DNA of 64,000 nt from Paenibacillus sp. FSL R7-0337 (lineage in GTDB: Bacteria > Bacillota > Bacilli > Paenibacillales > Paenibacillaceae): contig NZ_CP150218.1 in the NCBI RefSeq assembly GCF_037969875.1, positions 4,526,001-4,590,000 on the forward strand, in the 5' to 3' direction. Under the pieces are notes generated by a model. It saw only the letters and a list, made by a program, of their open reading frames with translations, ran no database searches and was not told the DNA's origin. Shown here one piece after another: positions 52,090 through 60,884 of the stretch. Every line of letters starts with the position of its first letter. Position 1 is the stretch's first letter. A program made the position numbers and the translations under genes.

Positions 52090-52511
52090 AGCAGGCTCTG
52101 ATCCGTCTGGAGCAGGGACCGGAGATTCGGCTGCAGCTGTTCGAACAGGAAGCGCCGGGAACTGTAGCCAATTTCGCAAAGCTTGCGAACAGCGGCTTTT
52201 ACAACGGTCTGTCCTTTCAGCGTGTGGTTCGCGGCTTCGTCGCCCAGGGAGGCTGCCCGGAGCGCAACGGCAGAGGCGGCACAGATCCCATTCCCTGTGA
52301 GACGCAGGGGAATCCCCATAAGCATGTGCGCGGGGCGCTGTCTATGGCGCATTTTGGACCAGGTACGGGGTCCTGCCAGTTTTTTATCTGTTATGATACG
52401 TTCGATTATCTGGATGGCTGGCATACGGTATTCGGCAGGGTCACAGAAGGCATGGAGCATGTCGATGCCCTGCGGCGCGGAGCGGTCATGCAGGAGGTCC
52501 GCGTCTGGTAA
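52086..52511 (+). CDS. ppiB: Cyclophilin-type peptidyl-prolyl cis-trans isomerase
   Basis: A 141-residue cytoplasmic cyclophilin that speeds proline isomerisation during folding. Family motifs are present: YNGLSFQRVVRGFVAQGG (with the catalytic Arg in FQRV), GALSMAHFGPGTGSCQFFI and HTVFGRVTEGMEHVD. The Trp of the cyclosporin-binding site is His in GWHTVFG, which is usual for bacterial members. It overlaps the small upstream gene by 4 bases. Confidence 0.93.
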   Translation: MKQALIRLEQGPEIRLQLFEQEAPGTVANFAKLANSGFYNGLSFQRVVRGFVAQGGCPERNGRGGTDPIPCETQGNPHKHVRGALSMAHFGPGTGSCQFFICYDTFDYLDGWHTVFGRVTEGMEHVDALRRGAVMQEVRVW

Positions 52512-52607
52512 AGTCTATGGTAAATTCATACATTGTAATTCCGAGTATTCCGATATATAATTGCTCAACAACGAGTAACAATGCTCATAGACATGGAGGA
52601 AGAGACA

Positions 52608-54221
52608 ATGCGTAAAGGGATAACCGGGGTTGCTATTCTAATATTATTAACACTGATGATCAGTGCATGTTCCAATGGGAATAACGCTTCATCTACCAAT
52701 GCCGCACAGACACCGGCTGCATCACAAGAGCCAGCTGCCGGCGAACCGAAGGATGGAGGCAGTCTGATTATAGGGGTCGCTTCCGATCCGGTGGTACTGA
52801 ACCCGAACTATGCGGGTGACCGTGTCAGCCTAACCATTGACCAGGCACTGTATGCTCCGCTGTTCCAGGTGAACAATGGCAAGAAGACCTTCTACCTGGC
52901 AGACAGCCTAACACCGTCAAGCGATAATCTGACGTATACATTGAAGCTTAAGGATGGATTGACCTGGCATGATGGAGAGAAGCTGACGGCAGATGACGTT
53001 GTGTTCACCATCGACAGTATTCTTGACGAGAAGCAGAACAGCTTCCTGCGGGCCAACTTCCTGATCGGCGACAAGGCGATCAAGGCCGTCAAGGTCGATG
53101 ACCTGACTGTGGAGTTCAAGCTGCCGCAGGTCAGCCCGGCTTTTGAAGCAACGCTGGTACAGGTGTTCCCGATTCCGAAGCACATTTACGAGAATGAGAC
53201 CAACATTGAGAAGAGTACGAAGAACGCTTCTCCTGTCGGCTCCGGTCCCTTCAAATTCAAGGAATACAAGGCCGGCGAGTACCTGACGCTGGAACGCTTC
53301 GACAACTACTTCGGCGGCAAGCCGCATCTGGATTCGGTCACTTACCGGATTGCCAAGGATACCAATGCTGCGAATCTGGCTCTGCAGAACGGCGAGATTA
53401 ATGTGCAGTATCTGGACCCGAAGGATGTTCCTACGATTCAAGCGACGAATAATTTTGAGATTCTCCCGTATAGCGAAGGCCGCCTCGCTTATCTGATGTT
53501 CAATGCGAACAGCGATACCGGCGCCCTCGCCAAAAAAGAAGTCCGTCAAGCCCTGTCCCTGGCCCTTAGCCGCGACGAGCTGATCCAGACAGCTTACACT
53601 TCCAGCGAATATGCTGATCCGGCAAAGTCTTTCCTGACACCGGATGCGCTGTACTTCACGAACGAAGTCCCTACCTTTGACAATGATGCTGCCAAGGCGA
53701 AGGAATTGCTGGCTTCTGCCGGTGAGAGCAACCTGAAGCTCCGGTATATCGTACAGAGCGGGAACAAGGCGCAGGAAGCCATCTCGCTGTATGTGCAGCA
53801 GAAGCTGAAGGCAATCGGCGTAGAGGTTGAATTGCAGAACATGGATTCCTCGGCCTGGGTGCAGAAATTCATTGATTTGAAGGCTACCGATTATGAGCTG
53901 GCCCTGACCGGCTATATCATGGGGTATGATCCGGATGCGTACCGTATCCTGTTCACTACGGGCAGCTCATCCAATTACTCGCATTATTCCAACAGTGAAG
54001 TTGACAAGCTGATGAATGACGGTGCAGGCGAAGCAGATCCGGCCAAGCGTGCAGAGATCTACAAGAAAGCACAGGAACTGGTAGCCGAAGATGCACCGAT
54101 CTATCCGATCGCTTATACAAAGACTGTTGTAGCTATCTCTAAGACTTACGGCGGAGTTGATGAGGCTGTCCTGAAGCCGGTCGTCATCTTCGAAGACCTG
54201 TCCAAGATTTACAAGAAATAA
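52608..54221 (+). CDS. Peptide ABC importer substrate-binding lipoprotein (DppA/OppA family)
   Basis: A 537-residue family 5 binding protein. The lipoprotein signal ends in ISAC (LTLMISACSNGNN), followed by an Ala/Pro/Ser/Thr linker and the conserved DPVVLNPNYAGDRVS, YTLKLKDGLTWHDGEKLTADDVVFT and PVGSGPFKFKEY segments. GGAGGAAGAG precedes the ATG. It is the first gene of a five-gene dipeptide/oligopeptide importer. A terminator-like hairpin separates it from the permease genes, presumably allowing far more binding protein than membrane complex. Confidence 0.95.
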   Translation: MRKGITGVAILILLTLMISACSNGNNASSTNAAQTPAASQEPAAGEPKDGGSLIIGVASDPVVLNPNYAGDRVSLTIDQALYAPLFQVNNGKKTFYLADSLTPSSDNLTYTLKLKDGLTWHDGEKLTADDVVFTIDSILDEKQNSFLRANFLIGDKAIKAVKVDDLTVEFKLPQVSPAFEATLVQVFPIPKHIYENETNIEKSTKNASPVGSGPFKFKEYKAGEYLTLERFDNYFGGKPHLDSVTYRIAKDTNAANLALQNGEINVQYLDPKDVPTIQATNNFEILPYSEGRLAYLMFNANSDTGALAKKEVRQALSLALSRDELIQTAYTSSEYADPAKSFLTPDALYFTNEVPTFDNDAAKAKELLASAGESNLKLRYIVQSGNKAQEAISLYVQQKLKAIGVEVELQNMDSSAWVQKFIDLKATDYELALTGYIMGYDPDAYRILFTTGSSSNYSHYSNSEVDKLMNDGAGEADPAKRAEIYKKAQELVAEDAPIYPIAYTKTVVAISKTYGGVDEAVLKPVVIFEDLSKIYKK

Positions 54222-54245
54222 TCCGCCTCACAAAATAAGCAAGGT

Positions 54246-54279
54246 AAAAAAATAAGCTGGTTCCCCCAGCTTATTTTTG
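54246..54279 (+). terminator. Partial terminator between the binding protein and permease genes
   Basis: AAAATAAGCTGG (54249..54260) pairs perfectly with CCAGCTTATTTT (54266..54277). It lies only 28 bases before the first permease gene with no visible new promoter, so it probably lowers downstream expression. Confidence 0.8.
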
Positions 54280-54306
54280 CCTGTTAAGAGCTAGGAGAAG
54301 CTGCGT

Positions 54307-55257
54307 ATGAGACAACTCATCGTCCGAAGGTTGCTGCAGACGCTGCCGATGCTGTTTTTTGTATCGGTGGTCTGCTTTACCATGATCAAGCTGGCCCCGG
54401 GAGATCCGGTGCTGTCATTTGTGACGCCCAATATGCATGCCGATGATATTGAGCGCATCCGCCATAATCTGGGGCTGGATAAGCCTGCTTATATCCAATA
54501 TTTCATCTGGATCAAGGAAATGGTCCAGGGTAACTTCGGCTATTCACTGGTCAATCACCAGCCTGTGCTGGGCCAGATCCTGGAACGTCTGCCTGCGACA
54601 GCGGGACTAATGGGCAGCGCCATCGCGCTGGCAGTAATCCTGGCAATTCCGCTTGGCCTCGTGGCCGGTGCGAACCGCAACCGCTGGATAGACAAGCTGA
54701 TCAATTTCATCTCCTATGTGGGGATTTCCATTCCGTTATTCTGGCTGGCGATCCTGCTGATGTACCTGTTTGCAATCAAGCTGCATTTGCTTCCGAGCAT
54801 GGGTATGCGTACGATTGGAGTGGAATCAGCGCTTGATGTGCTGAAGCACGGGATATTGCCATGCACGGTGCTGGCCTTCGGCTTCCTGGCCGGATATGTG
54901 CGCTACATCCGCTCCAGCACCATCGGACAGCTCAAGGAGGAGTATGTGCAGATCCAGTATGCTTTTGGCTCGAAGAAATCGACTATTCTGTTCCGCCATG
55001 TGCTGAAGCATGTGCTGCTGCCGGTGATTACCCTGCTCGGTATGTCAATGGGGGATCTGGTGGCCGGGGCCATCGTGACGGAAACGGTCTTCTCCTGGCC
55101 GGGAATCGGCTCCCTGGGAATGACGGCGGTGAAGGGGATGGATTATCCTGTCATTATGGGGATTACCCTGTTCTCCTCATTAATGCTGATCCTTGGAAAT
55201 CTGGTGGCAGATATTCTCTACAGCGTTGTCGATCCAAGAATCAAACTGAAGGGGTGA
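54307..55257 (+). CDS. Peptide ABC importer permease, DppB type
   Basis: A 316-residue inner-membrane permease. It starts with the family hallmark MRQLIVRRLLQTLPMLFFVSVVCF and has DPV at the usual periplasmic position (APGDPVLSFVTP), several membrane segments and the EAA-like loop GQLKEEYVQIQYAFGSKKSTI. TAGGAG lies about 9 bases upstream. It is 4 bases from the DppC-type gene and forms the channel with it. Confidence 0.95.
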   Translation: MRQLIVRRLLQTLPMLFFVSVVCFTMIKLAPGDPVLSFVTPNMHADDIERIRHNLGLDKPAYIQYFIWIKEMVQGNFGYSLVNHQPVLGQILERLPATAGLMGSAIALAVILAIPLGLVAGANRNRWIDKLINFISYVGISIPLFWLAILLMYLFAIKLHLLPSMGMRTIGVESALDVLKHGILPCTVLAFGFLAGYVRYIRSSTIGQLKEEYVQIQYAFGSKKSTILFRHVLKHVLLPVITLLGMSMGDLVAGAIVTETVFSWPGIGSLGMTAVKGMDYPVIMGITLFSSLMLILGNLVADILYSVVDPRIKLKG

Positions 55258-55261
55258 CCTC

Positions 55262-56107
55262 ATGAATCGTAGTAAATGGAAAAACCTGCAGTCAGAGCTG
55301 TTTACGAACGGTCTGGGTGTCGCTGCTCTTGTGATATTAACGGTATTTACCCTGGGGGCTATCTTTGCCTTCCTGTCCGGTTATGATCCGAATGCCATGG
55401 ATGCCATGGCCCGTCTCACGAAGCCCGGCGCTGCGCATTTGTTCGGCACCGATGATTATGGCCGCGACTATCTGTCCAGAGCCTTATACGGTGGCCGGGT
55501 GTCCTTGCTGGTCGGATTCGCCTCCATGATTGTGGCAACCTTAGTCGGAGTAGTGGTTGGGGTCATCAGCGGTTATTTCGGCGGCTGGCTGGATAATCTG
55601 CTGATGCGGATGCTGGATATTATTATGTCGATCCCGTCCTTCCTGATCCTGCTGCTGCTCAGCGTCTATCTGAAGCCGAGCATCGGCAACCTGATCATTA
55701 TTATTGCTCTCTTGATGTGGATGAATGTGGCCCGTGTCGTCCGCGCGGAGACCCTGACGATTAAGGAACGGGAGTACGTGTTATATGCCAAAGCCTCGGG
55801 ACAGAGTGCCTTCGGCATGATCTGGCGGCATATCCTTCCGGGGCTGATACCGGTGATTATTGTAGGTGCGACGAATAATATTGCCTCGGCCATTATGATG
55901 GAATCGTCGCTCAGCTTCCTCGGCTTCGGGGTGCAGCCGCCGAATGCCACGTGGGGGAGTATGCTGAACAGCGCACAGGGGTATATTGCCCAGGCGCCTT
56001 ATCTGGCGCTGTTCCCCGGGCTGATGATCCTGTTTACTGTGCTGAGCTTCAATGTGCTGGGAGACATTTTGCGGGTCGGCTTTGAACCCAAGCTGATCCG
56101 AAGATAG
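55262..56107 (+). CDS. Peptide ABC importer permease, DppC type
   Basis: A 281-residue second permease. Family features are HLFGTDDYGRDYLSRALYGGRVSLLVG near the N-terminus, about five to six membrane helices, EAA loop EREYVLYAKASGQSAFGMIW and SSLSFLGFGVQPPNATWGSML. GGGGTGACCTC precedes the ATG. Third gene in the importer operon, pairing with the DppB-type permease. Confidence 0.95.
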   Translation: MNRSKWKNLQSELFTNGLGVAALVILTVFTLGAIFAFLSGYDPNAMDAMARLTKPGAAHLFGTDDYGRDYLSRALYGGRVSLLVGFASMIVATLVGVVVGVISGYFGGWLDNLLMRMLDIIMSIPSFLILLLLSVYLKPSIGNLIIIIALLMWMNVARVVRAETLTIKEREYVLYAKASGQSAFGMIWRHILPGLIPVIIVGATNNIASAIMMESSLSFLGFGVQPPNATWGSMLNSAQGYIAQAPYLALFPGLMILFTVLSFNVLGDILRVGFEPKLIRR

Positions 56108-56121
56108 GAGGGCTTAACATC

Positions 56122-57132
56122 ATGACTGAACGGCTGCTGACTGTTGAGAATTTACAGGTTTCCTTCGCTACCCGGGACGGGGAGAATCAGGCCGTCCGTG
56201 GAGTTAGCTTCCATATTGATGCGGGCGAGACCGTAGGCATTGTCGGGGAATCCGGCAGTGGCAAAAGCGTTACAGCCAAGGCGGTCATGTCACTAATCAC
56301 GCCGCCGGGCCATATGACTGCCGGGAAGCTGGAGTTTCGCGGCAAGAGCCTGAAGGGGCTCACGGAGAAGCAGTGGCGGGGCTTACGCGGCAACCGGATT
56401 GCGATGGTCTTCCAGGACCCGATGACCTCACTGAATCCGGTCAAGCGAATCGGCCAGCAATTAACAGAGGTGATCCGCAGACACCGGGGACTTGATAAAG
56501 CGGCGGCGTATACCGAAGCAGCGGAGCTTCTCCGCCAGGTTGGCATCCGTGATCCGGAGCAGCGGCTGAAGCAATATCCGCATGAATTCAGCGGAGGGAT
56601 GCGCCAGCGGGTGATGATCGCGATGGCGCTCTCCTGCCGCCCGGAGCTGCTGATTGCCGATGAGCCTACCACCGCGCTGGATGCAACCATCCAGGCTCAG
56701 ATCCTCGATCTGTTCAAAGAGCTGAAGGAACGGGGAGATACGGCAGTTGCGCTTATTACCCACGATCTGGGAGTGGTAGCTCAAGTCTGCACGCGTGTCA
56801 TTGTCATGTACGGCGGACTGGTTATGGAGGAGGGGACGGTGCAGGATATCTTCTACCGGCCTCAGCATCCGTATACGCAGGGCTTGCTGCGTTCCATACC
56901 GAAGCGCGGCGGCGGTGAACGTGAGCGGCTGATTCCAATTGAGGGCACACCGCCCGATCTGCTGAATCCCCCGCCCGGCTGCCCGTTCATGGACCGTTGT
57001 CCGCATGCCTTCGCCCGCTGCAGTGAACGTCCTCCAGTCGTTGAGTTTGCACCAGGGCACCGCTCGATGTGCTGGCTGACCGAAGGTACAGAAGAGAAGA
57101 CGGCAGTTACAGCGGGGAGGGATTTCACTTGA
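56122..57132 (+). CDS. Peptide ABC importer ATPase, DppD type
   Basis: A 336-residue ATPase. Walker A GESGSGKS, Q-loop MVFQDPMTSLNP, signature FSGGMRQR, Walker B LLIADEPTTALD and the C-terminal Cys-containing oligopeptide-transporter domain PPGCPFMDRCPHAFARC are all present; in some Dpp ATPases these cysteines hold an iron-sulphur cluster. GGAGGG precedes the start. Its stop overlaps the TTG start of the DppF-type gene. Confidence 0.95.
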   Translation: MTERLLTVENLQVSFATRDGENQAVRGVSFHIDAGETVGIVGESGSGKSVTAKAVMSLITPPGHMTAGKLEFRGKSLKGLTEKQWRGLRGNRIAMVFQDPMTSLNPVKRIGQQLTEVIRRHRGLDKAAAYTEAAELLRQVGIRDPEQRLKQYPHEFSGGMRQRVMIAMALSCRPELLIADEPTTALDATIQAQILDLFKELKERGDTAVALITHDLGVVAQVCTRVIVMYGGLVMEEGTVQDIFYRPQHPYTQGLLRSIPKRGGGERERLIPIEGTPPDLLNPPPGCPFMDRCPHAFARCSERPPVVEFAPGHRSMCWLTEGTEEKTAVTAGRDFT

Positions 57133-58046
57133 GTGAGCGCAAGGTGCTTGTGGAGGTTAGCAATCTGAAGAAACATTTCCCGAAGGGCAAGGATTTGCGC
57201 GGACGGGATAAGGGTGTACTTAAGGCCGTAGACGGAGTCAGCTTCCAGATCCGTCAAGGTGAGACCTTCGGACTGGTTGGCGAATCCGGGAGCGGCAAGT
57301 CCACGGTCGGCCGTTGCCTGCTTCGTCTGTACGATTATACGGACGGTGAGGTGTTCTATGACGGGAAGCCGCTTGGCAAGCTGGGCGAAAAAGGGCTGAA
57401 GCCCTTCCGCAGACGGATTCAATCGATTTTCCAGGACCCGTATTCCTCCCTTAATCCAAGCCTGAACGTACTGGAGCTGATCAGTGAGCCGATGCGGATT
57501 CACGGTCTCTATCCGGGCGAAGAGCGCAAGGAAGCGGTGGCAGAGCTGCTGGAGAAGGTGGGGCTGAAGCGGGAGCATCTGTACCGCTTCCCCCATGAAT
57601 TCAGCGGCGGGCAACGCCAGCGGATCTCTATTGCACGGGCGCTGTCGGTCCGGCCCGAGTTCGTCGTCTGCGATGAGCCCATCTCTGCGTTGGATGTCTC
57701 TGTCCAGGCCCAGGTCGTTAATATGCTGGAGGATCTGCAAGCCGAGTTCGGGCTGACCTATCTGTTCATCGCCCATGATCTGTCGATGGTCCGCCATATT
57801 GCCGACCGGATCGGCGTGATGTATGGCGGCCGGCTGGTGGAGGTGGCTCCAAGCGATGAGCTGTATGATAATCCGCTCCATCCCTACACCAGAGCGCTGC
57901 TGTCCTCCATTCTGGAGACAGACCCGATGAAGGCCAGCCGCAGAATCCAGCTGGAGGCCTACCCGGCTACGCGCGGGACAGAGGAAACCGCTGCACTGCG
58001 GGAAGTGAGTCCCGGACATTATGTGGCCGGGGAATATGCAGACTAA
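57129..58046 (+). CDS. Peptide ABC importer ATPase, DppF type
   Basis: A 305-residue ATPase with Walker A GESGSGKS, Q-loop IFQDPYSSLNPS, signature FSGGQRQR and Walker B FVVCDEPISALD. I place the start at TTG 57129 (GGGGAGGG upstream, overlapping the previous stop as TTGA), not at the in-frame ATG at 57069. The usual C-terminal NPPSGCxFHxRCP Cys segment is missing: the sequence passes from RRIQLEAYPATRG directly to LREVSPGHYVA. It should heterodimerise with the DppD-type ATPase. Confidence 0.93.
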   Translation: MSERKVLVEVSNLKKHFPKGKDLRGRDKGVLKAVDGVSFQIRQGETFGLVGESGSGKSTVGRCLLRLYDYTDGEVFYDGKPLGKLGEKGLKPFRRRIQSIFQDPYSSLNPSLNVLELISEPMRIHGLYPGEERKEAVAELLEKVGLKREHLYRFPHEFSGGQRQRISIARALSVRPEFVVCDEPISALDVSVQAQVVNMLEDLQAEFGLTYLFIAHDLSMVRHIADRIGVMYGGRLVEVAPSDELYDNPLHPYTRALLSSILETDPMKASRRIQLEAYPATRGTEETAALREVSPGHYVAGEYAD

Positions 58047-58099
58047 TGCTGTGAACGAATCTTAGGAGATACACATCTGCGAATCAAGGAGGAGATACA

Positions 58100-58546
58100 A
58101 TGACAATACCGACTAGCAAGGTCAAATTATCACAATGGGATGCCCTTCTGCTGGAATCGCTGCGCGCGTTATCCGGATCTGACGAAGAGCTGCTGCGCAG
58201 AGTGAGCGAAGGGGATCTGCCGGCCGATGAGAGTAAATACGAATTCGATTACGGGCAGTTGTCTGTCCTTGCTGAGGAACAGCCGGAGGGATTCCGGCAG
58301 GCCGTTCTGGAAGGCTACCAGATTAAATACAATACCATCCGCGGAATCCGCAGCTGGATAGAGGTTGCGCTGGGTATTGAAGCGAAGCTGGAGCTGGAAG
58401 AGGGGCAGGAAGCGGTGGAAGCGGAATTAACGGAGGCCGAGCGCGGACGGCTGGAGGATGTATTGTCTTACGGCTGGGCGGTCACCGGCGTGCCTGCCGG
58501 AGACGGCAATACCGGAACGTACCGGATTGAGCCGATTCAGCGCTAG
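58100..58546 (+). CDS. Hypothetical acidic protein after the peptide importer
   Basis: A 148-residue Glu/Leu-rich acidic protein without signal peptide or membrane segment (SDEELLRRVSEGDLPADESKYEFDYGQL; NTIRGIRSWIEVALGIEAKLELEE). I do not recognise a family. AAGGAGGAG lies before the ATG. It is 53 bases after the DppF-type gene and before a terminator, so it may be the last gene of the importer operon. Confidence 0.75.
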   Translation: MTIPTSKVKLSQWDALLLESLRALSGSDEELLRRVSEGDLPADESKYEFDYGQLSVLAEEQPEGFRQAVLEGYQIKYNTIRGIRSWIEVALGIEAKLELEEGQEAVEAELTEAERGRLEDVLSYGWAVTGVPAGDGNTGTYRIEPIQR

Positions 58547-58569
58547 AATTGGATATGGGAAAGCCAAAG

Positions 58570-58606
58570 GCAGCCGCTCCAGGAATGGAGCGGCTGCTTA
58601 CATTTT
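58570..58606. terminator. Bidirectional terminator
   Basis: GCAGCCGCTCC (58570..58580) pairs with GGAGCGGCTGC (58587..58597), with TTACATTTTT after it on the plus strand. It lies between two converging genes. Confidence 0.85.
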
Positions 58607-59445
58607 TACATATTTAACTGAATTCTGCGCGTGCTTAGTACGCCTTCCAGTCCGGTAGGGTCGGTGCTAACCTTGCGGGCCACGAAGGCTTCGGCCCGCT
58701 CCGAGGTGCGCAGGCGCAGCGGCTTGGTCTCAAGCTGTACCAGCTCCCACATCACATCCGCAACAGAGTCTGCCGTCTGCGGCTCCACATTGCGCTCTAG
58801 GAAGGCTGCTCTATAAGCATCCAGAATGGGCTTGTACTCGTCTTCCAGAACGCCGCCGGTGCTGGCGACATGCCCCATTACAGTTGAATTGAATTCCGTG
58901 GCAATTGCCCCTGGCTCAAGCAGTGTGATGTCGATGTTGAACTGCGGCTTGTAGTAGGTGGCGAGGCTCTCCAGCAGCCCTTCCACTGCGAATTTGCTGG
59001 CGCAGTACACCTCGTTCATCGGTTGCCCGACCAGTCCGCCGACACTGGAGGTCGCCACAATATGGCCGTAGCCAGTCTTTTGCAGCAGCGGCAGTGCAGC
59101 ACGGATCGTATGCATTACCCCGTACACATTGGTATTGAAGACATCCTCGATCTCAGGGAACGGTGCCTGTCCAAGCGCTCTCAGGTAGCCGAATCCGGCA
59201 TTGCAGAATAATAGATCCAGCTTGCCTTGCTCTGCTTCTATCCGGTCAATAACCTGCTGAATACTCTCCGGCTGTGTCACCTCCAGCTCTACGAACTGCA
59301 GACCCTCTACATTCTGGTACAGCTCCTGTTCACGCTTCAGATTGCGGGTTCCGGCGTAGACCGTCCAGCCCTCATGGGCGAACTTCAGTGCTGTGGCAAG
59401 ACCGATGCCGGAGGATGCTCCGGTGATACAGATTACTTTTTTCAT
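58606..59445 (-). CDS. Short-chain dehydrogenase/reductase
   Basis: A 279-residue classical SDR oxidoreductase with NAD(P) motif TGASSGIG (about 8-15), NAG motif (LLFCNAGFGYL), catalytic Ser in ATSSVGG and YCASK. The TRN after the second strand (VYAGTRNLKR) suggests NADPH preference. Substrate unknown. The start at 59445 (MKKVICITG) is chosen because it places the nucleotide-binding motif at the usual distance and GGAGG lies 11 bases upstream; earlier in-frame starts exist up to 59523. Confidence 0.92.
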   Translation of the reverse strand: MKKVICITGASSGIGLATALKFAHEGWTVYAGTRNLKREQELYQNVEGLQFVELEVTQPESIQQVIDRIEAEQGKLDLLFCNAGFGYLRALGQAPFPEIEDVFNTNVYGVMHTIRAALPLLQKTGYGHIVATSSVGGLVGQPMNEVYCASKFAVEGLLESLATYYKPQFNIDITLLEPGAIATEFNSTVMGHVASTGGVLEDEYKPILDAYRAAFLERNVEPQTADSVADVMWELVQLETKPLRLRTSERAEAFVARKVSTDPTGLEGVLSTRRIQLNM

Positions 59446-59678
59446 ACCAGCTTTCGCCTCCATTAGTTTGAACTTCATTGATTTGAACCTTGGGAAAGGT
59501 ATAAAATATCCAATTTTGCCCACATTATAGCATATAGTAATAGAGCTTCCTGTAAATCGACATAAAGTTCGTTGTTTCGCGGAAATTGGGCGATGCCAAA
59601 GTTGCTATAATTGTTTTCAGTACGGTACACTATAACTAAAATCTTAATCGCCTGCGAATGGAGAGGAACAAGGGAACA

Positions 59679-60713
59679 ATGGAAGTATTCAAGCGTTATG
59701 TCGCCAATTTAACAGTCCGGCGCTTCTTGATTCTGGGATTGATTGGACTGCTGCTGTACAGTATCAGGGATATGCTGAATCTGGTGCTGCTGACCTTCCT
59801 GATTGCTTATGTAATGAACAGCTTTCAGGTGCTGCTGAGCAAGCGGATCGGCAAATTCGTGAAGGTGAACAGCAAGGTTATCATCATTATACTGTATGTG
59901 GCGCTGATCAGCATGATCGTCATGGCACTCGTCAAATATATGCCCAAGGTATTCTCGCAGATCAAGCAGTTAACCACCTTTCTCGGTACGCTGACCTCCG
60001 ATGATATTCCGCAGAATGAAATTATGCAGTACTTGTTCCGAAAGGTCAAGGAGCTCAACTATCAGAGCTATTTGAATCAGGGGATCGAATATGTCTTCAA
60101 AATCAGCAACTGGGGAACCACCTTCGTCCTGTCCACGATTCTAAGCCTTGTGTTCATTCTGGAAAAGAACCGGATCGTCAACTTTACCTCCCGTTTGAGA
60201 GACAGCAAAATCTCCTGGTTCTATGTGGAGCTTGAGTATTTCGGCAGAAAATTCATCTCCTCCTTCGGCAAGGTGATTGAAGCACAGATTCTGATTGCGC
60301 TGTTCAATACTTTGTTTACGGTGGTCGGGCTGTGGGTGCTTGGTTTCTTTTTCCAGCCATTCCCGTATCTGTTCGCCCTCTCCATTATGATCTTCATGCT
60401 TAGTCTGATTCCGGTCGTCGGCTTTGTCATTTCACTGATTCCGCTATGTATCATCGGCTACAACACCGGCGGACTGGCGCTGACGATCAATATTCTGGCG
60501 ATGATTGCCATTCTGCATGTCATTGAAGGCTACTTCCTGAATCCGAAGCTGATGTCCTCCAAAATGAACCTGCCGATGTTCTACACCCTCGTAGTACTGT
60601 TGTTCTCCGAGCATTATATCGGGGTATGGGGGCTGATTCTCGGGATTCCGATCTTCGTCTTTTTCCTGGATATCCTGGATATTAGCCGGGACAATAAGCC
60701 TTCACTGGAATGA
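59679..60713 (+). CDS. AI-2E family membrane protein
   Basis: A 344-residue integral membrane protein of the AI-2E/YdiK/PerM-like family with about eight hydrophobic segments (FLILGLIGLLLYSIRDMLNLVLL; the final VVLLFSEHYIGVWGLILGIPIFVFF). Members export small molecules or ions, for example Na+/H+ exchange or AI-2 release; which applies here cannot be told. ATG 59679 follows AAGGGA and GGAGAGG; the in-frame ATG at 59658 lacks a site. A terminator follows. Confidence 0.9.
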   Translation: MEVFKRYVANLTVRRFLILGLIGLLLYSIRDMLNLVLLTFLIAYVMNSFQVLLSKRIGKFVKVNSKVIIIILYVALISMIVMALVKYMPKVFSQIKQLTTFLGTLTSDDIPQNEIMQYLFRKVKELNYQSYLNQGIEYVFKISNWGTTFVLSTILSLVFILEKNRIVNFTSRLRDSKISWFYVELEYFGRKFISSFGKVIEAQILIALFNTLFTVVGLWVLGFFFQPFPYLFALSIMIFMLSLIPVVGFVISLIPLCIIGYNTGGLALTINILAMIAILHVIEGYFLNPKLMSSKMNLPMFYTLVVLLFSEHYIGVWGLILGIPIFVFFLDILDISRDNKPSLE

Positions 60714-60746
60714 CGCAGCCAATTCTATAATCCGTAATACGCATAG

Positions 60747-60788
60747 GGCGATATTCAACCTGCTCAAGGTTCGGGTATCGTCTTTTTA
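60747..60788 (+). terminator. Terminator after the AI-2E family gene
   Basis: GGCGATATTC and AACCT pair with AGGTT and GGGTATCGTC (with G-U pairs), followed by TTTTT. Confidence 0.8.
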
Positions 60789-60884
60789 TAGAATTTACAT
60801 GTTTTGGGGTCCCCGCAAAGTACCTGAGTCATCATCAAAGCTAAAGCCCCACTTTGTGGGGTTACCTTAGGGGGAAATAACAAG

